Shown piece by piece: positions 7,134 through 15,002 of a stretch of 22,133 nucleotides of DNA. The stretch's first letter is position 1. Each line of letters opens with the position of its first letter. Source of the stretch: a virus; IMG/VR virus record IMGVR_UViG_3300020411_001206, positions 1 to 22,133 of that record. One strand, given 5' to 3'. The translations under genes were made by a program, and so were the position numbers. The notes below the pieces were generated by a model that had not been told where the DNA came from, made no database searches, and was given only the letters and a program-made list of their open reading frames with translations.

Positions 7134-9068
7134 ATGTCAGTAAAAAATGTAACAGAATTAGATTTTAGTACAATAAAACAAAACCTAAAAACACACTTGC
7201 AGAATCAATCTGAATTTGCAGATTATGATTTTGATGCTTCTGGTATCTCGCAACTAGTGGATTTGTTGGCGTATAATACACACTACAATGCAGTTCTCGC
7301 CCACATGGTATCTAATGAATCTTTCATTGACTCTGCTGTAAAAAGAAACTCCGTTGTATCTATTGCTAAGACTATGGGATATGTCCCAAGGTCTGCTCGT
7401 TCAGCAAAAGCTGTCATAGACTTGACCGTACAACCAGACCCAGCTTACAATGTAACTGCTTTAACTCTCAGTAAGTCCAAAGTTTTTAGTTCTAATGTAA
7501 ATGGAAGGAATTATTCTTTTGTACCAGATAAAGATTACAGTGTAGATAAGTCTGTTGTAAATGGTGTTTCTGCTTTTAGATTCACGGATATTAATCTTAT
7601 TGAAGGAACTAGGGTAACAACATCTGAAGTCATTAGTACAACAAATAGGTCTGGGCCAGTAATACTTCCAAACGATAATGTTGACACTACCACACTTACA
7701 GTTAAAGTTCAAAATTCTGCGACAAACTTAAATGCTGAAACATATAGTCAATCAGAAACAATAGCTGGTGTTAAGTCAACTTCAAAAGTATATTATCTTG
7801 AAGAAAGAACAGATGGATACTATCAAGTAGTATTTGGTGATGGTGTTCTCGGTAAGCAACTAGATGTTGGAAACATTGTCATATGCGAGTACATAATTTC
7901 TAATGGTACAAAGGGAAATGGTGCTAGAGCATTTTCTCCACCGACTAATATAACTGGAAACCAAGAAACACTTAATGGAAAAACGAAAGCAGTCGCTGCT
8001 GGTGGATACGAATTAGAAACTACTGATAGTATTCGTTTTAATGCACCAAGATTTAATTCTGCGAAAGGTAGAGTTGTGACATCTACTGATTACGAAACAG
8101 CGATTAAACAATCCAATCCAAATATCAAATCAGTTACGGTGTGGGGTGGAGAAGATAATATACCGCCTGTTTATGGTAAGGTTTATATATCACTACAACC
8201 TCAATCTGGATTTGTTATTACAGAGACAGAAAAAAATGAAATTACTAACAATGTTATAAAACCAAAACTACCTGTGTCTTTGGTTACAGAATATGTAGAT
8301 GCAGAAACACTGTTTATTGGATTTAACATCGCGGTTACTTATGACCCGAAACTTACTACATCATCTTCAGACTTTATTAAAACATCTATCTTGTCACAAG
8401 TAAGTAAACACTTTAATGCAAATGTTAATGAGTTAAAGAAAAATTTCTTCTTTTCTAAATTAACTAGAGAACTTGATTTGGTAAATGATTCTATTTTGGC
8501 AAACAACATAGAAATGAGATTGATGAAAAAGATTTCACCTACTCTTGGTACTCCTACTCGGTATCAATTAAAGTATAACAATAAACTATTAGCTAGTTCT
8601 GTTAGAACAAATTATTTTACTGCTAATATAAACGGTTCACAAGATGAGGTCTATATAACAGATAAACCAGACGAAACATTTACTGCGTCACAACAATATA
8701 ACGGACAAAGATTTAACCTTGCGAAAGGTGACCTTATTTTGAAAACAAAAGCAACAAACACTATTATAGGGGGAACCGTAGGAACTATCGATTATGACAC
8801 TGGGTCATTGGATATTTCATCTTTAAGAGTTGATGAAGTTAGTGGGGCTGCTAATACTGACATTAGGGTATACATAACTCCGCATGAAAGTGCTAAAAAT
8901 ATTTCTACAGATTCCTTGGTGCGGGCAACAGAAGAACAATCATATGCTGTTACCGCTTTACCAGCAAGAAATATAATACTGTCCCTTGATGACTCTCAGA
9001 TAGACACTACTAACAATGTTAAACAGGGTGTTGCTGTCACTATGATATCAAGGGTACAGGATGACTAA
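7134..9068 (+). CDS. 6: Baseplate wedge protein gp6
   Basis: The 644-residue product is a typical gp6/J-family wedge protein, close to T4 gp6 (660). The N-terminus has LDFSTIKQNLKTHL (9-22), DYDFDASGISQLVDLLAYNT (30-49), FIDSAVKRNSVVSIAKTMGY (64-83) and VPRSARSAKA. The middle has VVFGDGVLGKQLDVGNIV (about 232-249) and the C-terminal half contains KLTREL and a beta-rich dimerisation region. In the baseplate, gp6 dimers form the inner ring that changes shape at contraction. The leader shows only a weak purine tract (GAGAG, 7124-7128) before the ATG. The last eight bases overlap the start of the following gene. Confidence 0.93.
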   Translation: MSVKNVTELDFSTIKQNLKTHLQNQSEFADYDFDASGISQLVDLLAYNTHYNAVLAHMVSNESFIDSAVKRNSVVSIAKTMGYVPRSARSAKAVIDLTVQPDPAYNVTALTLSKSKVFSSNVNGRNYSFVPDKDYSVDKSVVNGVSAFRFTDINLIEGTRVTTSEVISTTNRSGPVILPNDNVDTTTLTVKVQNSATNLNAETYSQSETIAGVKSTSKVYYLEERTDGYYQVVFGDGVLGKQLDVGNIVICEYIISNGTKGNGARAFSPPTNITGNQETLNGKTKAVAAGGYELETTDSIRFNAPRFNSAKGRVVTSTDYETAIKQSNPNIKSVTVWGGEDNIPPVYGKVYISLQPQSGFVITETEKNEITNNVIKPKLPVSLVTEYVDAETLFIGFNIAVTYDPKLTTSSSDFIKTSILSQVSKHFNANVNELKKNFFFSKLTRELDLVNDSILANNIEMRLMKKISPTLGTPTRYQLKYNNKLLASSVRTNYFTANINGSQDEVYITDKPDETFTASQQYNGQRFNLAKGDLILKTKATNTIIGGTVGTIDYDTGSLDISSLRVDEVSGAANTDIRVYITPHESAKNISTDSLVRATEEQSYAVTALPARNIILSLDDSQIDTTNNVKQGVAVTMISRVQDD

Positions 9069-12000
9069 TCGAATACCATCATATTTAGAGTATATTAAAA
9101 CCATTGCTATTACTAGCGCTGGTTCTGGGTATACTTCACCTGTCACACTTATAATAGATGCACCTACTGGTGATAATCCCATACAAGCTACAGCAACTGC
9201 TACGATTGACTTTGCTGGGTCTGGTGATATAACCTCTATTACAATTTCTGAGGCGGGAGATGGATATGATACCGCACCATCGGTAAAGATTACTGGTGCT
9301 GCTACAACTGCTTCAAGTACAACTACGAACACAGGTCTTGATGCTGGAACATATAACAATGTTGTTCCAACTTCTACAAGTGGTATTGGGGAGTTCGCTA
9401 CATTTAACATTGTCATTGATGCAAATGGAGATGTTACTTCAATAGTACCATCAGCAGGAGGACAAAAATTTGTTCAAAATGATACTGTAACATTTCTTGC
9501 TACTGCTCTAGGTGGAGTTGGAACTGAATCAGATGTTGTTGGAACTATTACTCACATTAATGGTGGACAGGGAGGACTGTTAACAGCAGAGATTGATAGA
9601 ATCGCAAAAGCGGATGTCTATGCTCAACCCAAGATTTCAAAACAGGTATCAAATCAATTACCAGCATTTATTAAAGATGACCATGCTCTATTTGTAACAT
9701 TTATTGAAAAGTATTATGAATTCTTAGAACTTAATAATACAACTGACCCGACCAAACACGGGCCTTTAAAAGTACTACAAGATTTTTTATCTAAATTAGA
9801 TGTTGATTTTAACGATGATGGAAGTATTAATACAGATGACAACTTCCTAAAAGAATTTTATAAAGACTATGTAAAAGATTTACCTCTAGGACAAAGTGCA
9901 AAATTAAGTCTTGTTCTAAAACATATCAATGACTTCTATACTGCAAAAGGTAGTGCTGAGTCAATCAAACTTTTATTTAGAATACTTTATAACGAAGAAG
10001 TAAATATCTTTAATGCACAAGAATTTGTTCTTAGACCCTCTTCTAGTAGATGGCAACAAGATTATGTTATCAAGGTTTATGAAAGAGGAACATATATTAA
10101 TGCTGGTACACCAGATTATAATCCAGAAAACTTTGTAGGACAACAAGTTGATATCCATTATTATCAGTCAACTGGTTCGGTTACAAATTCTTTTACTAAA
10201 CGAGCAAGTGTTCAATCCGTTAAAAAGATTGCCTATACAAACCCACAAGCATATGAACTTGTTTTAGGTGGAATTGATAATACATTCTCTTTACCAGGCC
10301 CAGGCGCCGCTAGTGTTTCAAATGATGAAATACTACAACCAGAAGTTGCTGGTCTTATAGGAGATATAGTAGGAACTGGAGGTGGCGGTGCATACGAAAA
10401 CCCAGACCCATCTGTAGTAGATGGAACATATAGTATTACTGATTCTGATTTTACAGGATACATTGATGTTCCGTGGAGTATAGGACTCGCGGTTACAAAA
10501 GGAACATATGTAAAAGCAAACAACAAAATATATCTCGCGGTAAATACTGGAACTACACTTAACAGTGGAACAGGCCCAACTCATGAATCTGGTGAAGAAA
10601 CAAATGGTAGTGTTAAGTTTAGGTTCATTCAAATAGTAACTGCTGACGGACACTATACAACTGGAAGTTCTGGTGCTACATTTACAGTTGTTATCGCTGG
10701 TAACGCTGTTTCTAGTGTTACAAAGACAGGAAGTGGAACAGATTACTATCCAAATGAAATACTAGAAATACCCGCCACAAAGTTTGGTGGAACTGGAACT
10801 GGCGTAAAAATTAAAGTCGATAACATTACCAGTGGTAAAATTAAAAAGGTAATTATAATTGACGGTGGTTCTGGATTTGCTTCTAACCCAAATGTTCTTA
10901 TAACTCCAAATAGTGCTGATACTATTACCACAGATGCTTTAATAGAAACAAGAGTCAGTGATGGTGAAATAACTCAGACTATATTTACAAACAATACGAC
11001 AGGTGTTGGGTATAATAATTTACCACAACTAAGAATTTCTACTGGACTTACTCTTACATTTGTAAGTTTAGCAGACGAGGTTTTCCCAGATACTACTAGT
11101 GGTGATACTTTCTCTGCTATGAAAGGTATTGTTAATAGGGTATTGAATACCGCTAAATTTAATTCAATAAAAACTGGTTCTAGTGCCACAGCTGGTGGAT
11201 TTAAAATTGGTGACTCTTATGTCATTAATGAAACTGGTGGAATTTTAGGTGTTTACGCACTGGACTATTTTGCTGGAGACTACACACTAACTGGGGTATC
11301 TAACAATGCTTATGTGAGAATTACATCACTCGATGAAAATGGATATCCTGCTACATTTGAGGTACTTGCTGTAGGACAAGGATTTAACAGAGAAGATTTC
11401 CAAATAGAACTAACATCACCTACAGGTAACATTGCTATTGTTGACTTTAAGACAGGATACAATGCAGTACTAGGTGGAGTTGCTGGAGATGCTGGTGGAT
11501 TCCTATCAGACGCGAACAAACTATTTGATAATTTAGTTTATCAACCATATGCATATCAGATACAATCAGAATTACAGGCGAGTGAGTGGAAGGAGTATGT
11601 TAAAAGGTCAGCTCACCCCGCTGGATTTGCTTTATTTGGTGATTTACAGATTAGACAGGACATTGATTTTTCTGCTGGGTTTACAGTTGAAACAGATGTT
11701 TACATGTTCTTTGTATACCCAGATGTTGAAGAACTGTTTGTACAAGAAACAGTTGTTAAAGATATCGCAATTACAGAAGCAGGGCCTGACTCAATTTTCC
11801 CAGGCGATGCCATCAATTCATTTGATGTCACAACTGCTTATTCTGATACTGTTGGAATTGCAGATGAAGAAGGCCCGTATACATTTGTTGGTACATCGGT
11901 AAGAGTTTACTACGCGACTTCAGATGGAACGGAATCTGGTGACCCATACTTTGTACAACACGCAACTGCATCGGATGACTATGTAGAAAGATTTGGTGTT

Positions 12001-12855
12001 GGTGACTACTTCTTAAATGACGGTGGCCCGTATGTAGAACTTGGTAATCCACAGAAACTAGTAGAGATTAACTTCAATTCTACGGATACTGGTGAGTACG
12101 CATTGGATTACTTTGCTAACGATGCTGGTAGATACACGGTTCTTGTTGCAGATGATGCCGAAAGAAGTACAGAATTCTACTTTGTTAATGATACACTAAC
12201 ATCACTTGAAGTTCAGGCTACCGCAACAGATAGTGTAGAAATGGGTGAGACTATATTGATATCATTTGTATTCTTCAGAGAACCTGCTGATACATTTGAT
12301 GTTCAAGATTCAGTAAGTGTAGAAAGAGGTGTTGGTGCTGTTGAAACTATTCTGTTTGCTGACGCGGTTGACAAGTTTGATATCGGAGTTAACCCAACAG
12401 ATACCCCTGCTATACAGGATTCAACCGCCTTTGATGTAACTACTGTTAGAGCTGATACATTTACAAGTGATGACACTATATCAATAGAACCACAGTTAAT
12501 TGGCACTGATACAACACTAATGCAAGACGCACCGTCTGTAGAACACGGTGGTGTATATGCAGATACATTTAATATTGCTGACGCGGTAGATAAGTTTGAT
12601 ATAGGTGTGAATCCTTCTGATACAGGCGCTACTGCTGACAGTATAAATAATTTTGATGTCACAACTGCTCCAACGGATAGTTCAGATACCGCAGATTCAA
12701 TTACTAAATTTGATGTAGAGATAGACCTCACAGGTTCTTCCGTGGACGAAGATGTGGCTATGGGAGACAGTGGTAGTCTTATATCACAGTCATATACAGT
12801 CGATTTAACTTATTTTGCCGAAGATTATGTTGCTGATACTGTAGTGAATTTTTAA
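9061..12855 (+). CDS. 7: gp7-like baseplate wedge protein with repeat modules
   Basis: The 1264-residue product occupies the gp7 position between gp6 and gp8 and is of similar size (T4 gp7 1032). Residues 14-35 and 58-80 are two GxGY-type beta repeats. Residues 187-330 form a helical core (FVTFIEKYYEFLE, LKHINDFYTAKGSAESIKLLFRILY) found in marine T4-like wedge proteins. Residues 472-523 are a carbohydrate-binding-like module shared with the giant protein downstream. Residues 551-785 hold further GxG repeats, and 827-864 (ending HPAGFALFGDL) is a conserved anchor. Residues 905-1260 are acidic D/F/T-rich repeats. AAGGG at 9050-9054 gives a modest ribosome site. Calling it gp7 relies on synteny and the core; peripheral parts look acquired. 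Confidence 0.68.
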   Translation: MTNRIPSYLEYIKTIAITSAGSGYTSPVTLIIDAPTGDNPIQATATATIDFAGSGDITSITISEAGDGYDTAPSVKITGAATTASSTTTNTGLDAGTYNNVVPTSTSGIGEFATFNIVIDANGDVTSIVPSAGGQKFVQNDTVTFLATALGGVGTESDVVGTITHINGGQGGLLTAEIDRIAKADVYAQPKISKQVSNQLPAFIKDDHALFVTFIEKYYEFLELNNTTDPTKHGPLKVLQDFLSKLDVDFNDDGSINTDDNFLKEFYKDYVKDLPLGQSAKLSLVLKHINDFYTAKGSAESIKLLFRILYNEEVNIFNAQEFVLRPSSSRWQQDYVIKVYERGTYINAGTPDYNPENFVGQQVDIHYYQSTGSVTNSFTKRASVQSVKKIAYTNPQAYELVLGGIDNTFSLPGPGAASVSNDEILQPEVAGLIGDIVGTGGGGAYENPDPSVVDGTYSITDSDFTGYIDVPWSIGLAVTKGTYVKANNKIYLAVNTGTTLNSGTGPTHESGEETNGSVKFRFIQIVTADGHYTTGSSGATFTVVIAGNAVSSVTKTGSGTDYYPNEILEIPATKFGGTGTGVKIKVDNITSGKIKKVIIIDGGSGFASNPNVLITPNSADTITTDALIETRVSDGEITQTIFTNNTTGVGYNNLPQLRISTGLTLTFVSLADEVFPDTTSGDTFSAMKGIVNRVLNTAKFNSIKTGSSATAGGFKIGDSYVINETGGILGVYALDYFAGDYTLTGVSNNAYVRITSLDENGYPATFEVLAVGQGFNREDFQIELTSPTGNIAIVDFKTGYNAVLGGVAGDAGGFLSDANKLFDNLVYQPYAYQIQSELQASEWKEYVKRSAHPAGFALFGDLQIRQDIDFSAGFTVETDVYMFFVYPDVEELFVQETVVKDIAITEAGPDSIFPGDAINSFDVTTAYSDTVGIADEEGPYTFVGTSVRVYYATSDGTESGDPYFVQHATASDDYVERFGVGDYFLNDGGPYVELGNPQKLVEINFNSTDTGEYALDYFANDAGRYTVLVADDAERSTEFYFVNDTLTSLEVQATATDSVEMGETILISFVFFREPADTFDVQDSVSVERGVGAVETILFADAVDKFDIGVNPTDTPAIQDSTAFDVTTVRADTFTSDDTISIEPQLIGTDTTLMQDAPSVEHGGVYADTFNIADAVDKFDIGVNPSDTGATADSINNFDVTTAPTDSSDTADSITKFDVEIDLTGSSVDEDVAMGDSGSLISQSYTVDLTYFAEDYVADTVVNF
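9100..9297 (+). repeat. Two GxGY beta repeats at the gp7 N-terminus
   Basis: Codons 14-35 and 58-79 encode two copies of the pattern I-x-I-[TS]-x-A-G-[SD]-G-Y-x-[ST/A]-P-x-[VL]-x-I. The same pattern recurs in gp8 and in the giant protein. The two copies are diverged at DNA level. Confidence 0.7.
10474..10629 (+). repeat. Carbohydrate-binding-like module, copy A (in gp7)
   Basis: Codons 472-523: W, then GTYVKANNKIYLAVNTGTT, then GPTHESGEETNGSVKF. Aligns by eye with three modules in the 2368-residue protein. Similar Y..G..V...G..Y......GT(S/T)....P.H..G...DGTV.(F/W) modules are common in phage tail and fibre proteins and resemble CBM5/12-type folds. Confidence 0.6.
12358..12402 (+). repeat. 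gp7 C-terminal repeat, unit 1
   Basis: Encodes ADAVDKFDIGVNPTD (residues 1100-1114). The same peptide with one change recurs 219 bases later at 12577-12621, with seven codons differing only synonymously. Part of a longer acidic repeat region (residues about 905-1260) with recurring FDVTTA and DTxxxxD strings. Confidence 0.75.
12577..12621 (+). repeat. gp7 C-terminal repeat, unit 2
   Basis: Encodes ADAVDKFDIGVNPSD (residues 1173-1187), matching unit 1 at 14 of 15 residues while most wobble positions differ. Confidence 0.75.
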
Positions 12856-12872
12856 AAACTAATTTTAATTCT

Positions 12873-12880
12873 TATAAATA
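12873..12880 (+). promoter_or_regulatory. Late promoter box before the 149-residue virion gene
   Basis: Exact TATAAATA in the 65-base gap after gp7, 40 bases upstream of the ATG at 12921. The position leaves a leader of about 34 bases that contains a strong ribosome site. Confidence 0.75.
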
Positions 12881-12908
12881 AGGAATAACAAGGCAATAAC
12901 TAATTTTA

Positions 12909-12914
12909 GAGGAG
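12909..12914 (+). promoter_or_regulatory. Strong ribosome binding site
   Basis: GAGGAG, six bases before the ATG at 12921. It is one of the best Shine-Dalgarno matches in the window and, together with the dedicated late promoter, suggests high expression of the following gene. Confidence 0.8.
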
Positions 12915-12920
12915 ATAAAC

Positions 12921-13370
12921 ATGTTGCAAAATAATGCCTTAAGCGCCAAGGGTCGATTGACCATTGAGCTCTTTGACAAAGAGGGTACTCTTCTTGAGAC
13001 CCAAGAAGTAAAGAATGTTGTTGTAAACAACGGTCTTAATTATATCGCATCTCGCATGAAAGATGCATCTGCCACCGCAATGTCACATATGGCAATCGGT
13101 TCAGATAATACTGCTGCCGCTGCTGGTAATACTGCATTAGGTACAGAACTTGGTAGGGTTGCTCTTACTTCCACTACTGTCACTTCAAACTCAGTCGCTT
13201 ATGTTGGGGACTTCCCCGCTGGTACTGGTACAGGTGCAGTTGTTGAGGCAGGAATCCTAAACGCTGGTTCGGGTGGTACGCTACTGTGTAGAACTGTGTT
13301 TTCTGTAGTTAACAAAGCTGCTGCTGACACATTAAAGATCACTTGGACGGTTACTGTATCTGACTCCTAA
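12921..13370 (+). CDS. Conserved small virion structural protein (tail-fibre associated family)
   Basis: The 149-residue product has the order GRLTIELFDKEGTLLE (12-27), VVVNNGLNYIASRMKD (34-49), MSHMAIGSDNTAAAAGNTAL (54-73), an AGTGTGAVVEAGI core (100-112) and a closing RTVFSVVNKAAADTLKITW (124-142). This is a family I have seen in many tailed phages as an unnamed virion or tail protein; its exact role is not established to my knowledge. It is compact and beta-rich with no signal peptide. It has its own late promoter and a strong ribosome site, and looks less AT-rich than neighbours, all pointing to a high-copy virion component. Its last codons pair with the gp8 ribosome site. Confidence 0.8.
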   Translation: MLQNNALSAKGRLTIELFDKEGTLLETQEVKNVVVNNGLNYIASRMKDASATAMSHMAIGSDNTAAAAGNTALGTELGRVALTSTTVTSNSVAYVGDFPAGTGTGAVVEAGILNAGSGGTLLCRTVFSVVNKAAADTLKITWTVTVSDS

Positions 13371-13387
13371 GAGTTAAACTAAGGAGT
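13363..13387 (+). promoter_or_regulatory. Hairpin masking the gp8 ribosome site
   Basis: ACTCCT (13363-13368), in the final codons of the 149-residue gene, is complementary to AGGAGT (13382-13387), the gp8 Shine-Dalgarno, six bases before its ATG. An inner AGT/ACT (13372-13374 with 13378-13380) could extend the stem. Ribosomes finishing the upstream gene would open it, giving translational coupling. Seen as complementarity only. Confidence 0.45.
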
Positions 13388-13393
13388 TAGTAC

Positions 13394-14992
13394 ATGGCCA
13401 TTCTGTTACTAGAACAGGCAAGGTTTCATCAGGCGAGGTCTTTCTATAGAGACATCTATAACGGCAATGATAAATTTTATCTTGCGGCCTCGCGTACTGA
13501 AACATGGACGGATGACACCGCGCCTGATACATCGGTAGATAATCGTGTCGATGTACAGAATTTCAGAGACAAAGTACTTTTTGTAAAACGAGTGCAGTCT
13601 GCTGACACGGCCATGTTAGCTCGAAGGATTGATTGGACTACTGGTACAGTTTACGATAGGTATGATGATGCCTATAGTCCTACAAACACCGCGAATTCTG
13701 GTGCTACATCATTACAGACTGCAAACTATTATGTCTTAACAGATGATTTTAATGTTTACAAATGTATTGATAATAACAACAATGGACAAAGTACTACAAA
13801 ACCAAACAGTACTGGAACCGAAATCTTTACAACCGCAGATAGTTACAAATGGAAGTTCTTATTTCAAATAGGTGCTTCAGACAGAACTAAGTTTTTATCT
13901 ACTGGATTTATGCCAGTTAGAAAAGTATCTGGTGCTGGTCAACCATCATTTGATATAAATGGTGAAATTGATAGTATTACAGTAAGTGCTGGTGGAAGTG
14001 GATATACTTCACCACCAACGGTTACAATAAACGGTGATGGAACAGGTGCTACAGCACAAGCTACACTCACTGGAACATCGGTAACTGGTATTACAGTTAC
14101 TTCAGCTGGTTCTGGATATACCTTTGCGGATATTGTATTGACAGGTGGAGGTGGAGCTAACGCGAAAGCAGATGCTGTTCTTGGAAGTACAGACACACCT
14201 ACACTCCAAACAAATGTGGAAGGTACTGCTGTAAAAGGAACTATTGATAACATAGTAGTTACAAACCAAGGTTCAGATTATACATCTGGAGATGTGACAT
14301 TAAAGATTACTGGAGATGGAGAGGGTGCAGCCTGTGCTGCTGTAGTGAACACCAATGGTAACATTACTGGTGTAACAATTACAAATCCAGGCTCTGGATA
14401 TACTAATGCATCAATACAGATAACACAAGCATCTGGTGGTGGTACTAATGCTGCCTTTAGAGTTATAATCGCACCTTTTGATGGACATGGTTCACATCCA
14501 CAAAAAGAATTGTTTTGTAAACGAGTGGGTGTAACAGTTTCTTTTGATAACGATTCAAGAGATTTAATTACAGGAAATGACTATAGACAAGTAGGATTGA
14601 TGAAAAACATAACTAAATATGGGTTAAGTAGTTTATTCGATGATGCAACTGGTTCTCCTCACTTCATCATTGGAATAAGTGACCCAAATAATTATGGCGC
14701 AGACGATAAACTAGAAGCAACAAGTGGAGGTAGTTTTACAGTAGCACAGTTAAGAGATACAACAGGAAACGGCACGGACGATAGTGTTTATTTACAGGAA
14801 GATGTGGCAGGAATAGGCATTAGTGACACAATTACAAATTTAACAAAAGGACTCTCTAGTTTACCTATAAATAGTCTTACAAATCCAGAAATAGACCACA
14901 ACTCTGGAGACATAGTTTACTTTGATAATAGAAAACCTATTACAAGAGAAGAGGGTCAAGTAGAGACAGTAAAAATAATATTTACTTTCTAA
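13394..14992 (+). CDS. 8: Baseplate wedge protein gp8 with inserted beta-repeat block
   Basis: The 532-residue product keeps both ends of T4 gp8: [19 protein letters not shown] (13-31) and RTETWTDD near the start, RRIDW (77-81), [10 protein letters not shown] (122-131), [10 protein letters not shown] (150-159), and the closing [12 protein letters not shown] (505-516) with VKIIFTF at the very end. T4 gp8 has about 334 residues and the extra length is largely a block at about 185-365 made of four GxGY repeats. gp8 dimers sit on the outer wedge and link to gp7 and gp10. AGGAGT at 13382-13387 supports the start and may be masked by a hairpin. A late promoter box lies inside the 3' end. Confidence 0.87.
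   Translation: MAILLLEQARFHQARSFYRDIYNGNDKFYLAASRTETWTDDTAPDTSVDNRVDVQNFRDKVLFVKRVQSADTAMLARRIDWTTGTVYDRYDDAYSPTNTANSGATSLQTANYYVLTDDFNVYKCIDNNNNGQSTTKPNSTGTEIFTTADSYKWKFLFQIGASDRTKFLSTGFMPVRKVSGAGQPSFDINGEIDSITVSAGGSGYTSPPTVTINGDGTGATAQATLTGTSVTGITVTSAGSGYTFADIVLTGGGGANAKADAVLGSTDTPTLQTNVEGTAVKGTIDNIVVTNQGSDYTSGDVTLKITGDGEGAACAAVVNTNGNITGVTITNPGSGYTNASIQITQASGGGTNAAFRVIIAPFDGHGSHPQKELFCKRVGVTVSFDNDSRDLITGNDYRQVGLMKNITKYGLSSLFDDATGSPHFIIGISDPNNYGADDKLEATSGGSFTVAQLRDTTGNGTDDSVYLQEDVAGIGISDTITNLTKGLSSLPINSLTNPEIDHNSGDIVYFDNRKPITREEGQVETVKIIFTF
13946..14488 (+). repeat. Four GxGY beta repeats inserted in gp8
   Basis: Codons about 193-213, 231-252, 284-306 and 324-345 each encode a version of I-x-[VI]-[TV]-x-x-G-S-G/D-Y-T with a following beta strand. 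The block separates the N- and C-terminal halves of the gp8 family. Spacing between units is about 38-53 residues. Confidence 0.75.
14866..14873 (+). promoter_or_regulatory. Late promoter box inside gp8, upstream of the giant gene
   Basis: Exact TATAAATA followed by GTC, within codons for PINSL near the gp8 C-terminus and about 130 bases before the ATG at 15003. The 11-base identity with the boxes at 336 and 6361 makes a functional role more likely than chance, though it lies in coding sequence. Confidence 0.5.
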
Positions 14993-15002
14993 GGGAAAAG
15001 AA

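Noticed and set aside
12642-12649. Another exact TATAAATA within the gp7 coding region
   Set aside because: It lacks the GTC extension, lies 270 bases before the next gene, and a better placed box exists at 12873; chance in AT-rich sequence is likely.
12303-12731. Antisense open frame of 142 codons opposite the gp7 C-terminus
   Set aside because: It arises from the Asp/Thr/Val-rich repeat composition, which lacks minus-strand stops; no start signals.
12841-12872. AT-rich inverted repeat after gp7 as a terminator
   Set aside because: Only a short, imperfect GAATT/AATTC stem without GC pairs or a clear following U-tract; not a convincing terminator.
13939-14253. Antisense open frame of 104 codons opposite gp8
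   Set aside because: It mirrors the GxGY repeat codons and has no promoter or ribosome site of its own.
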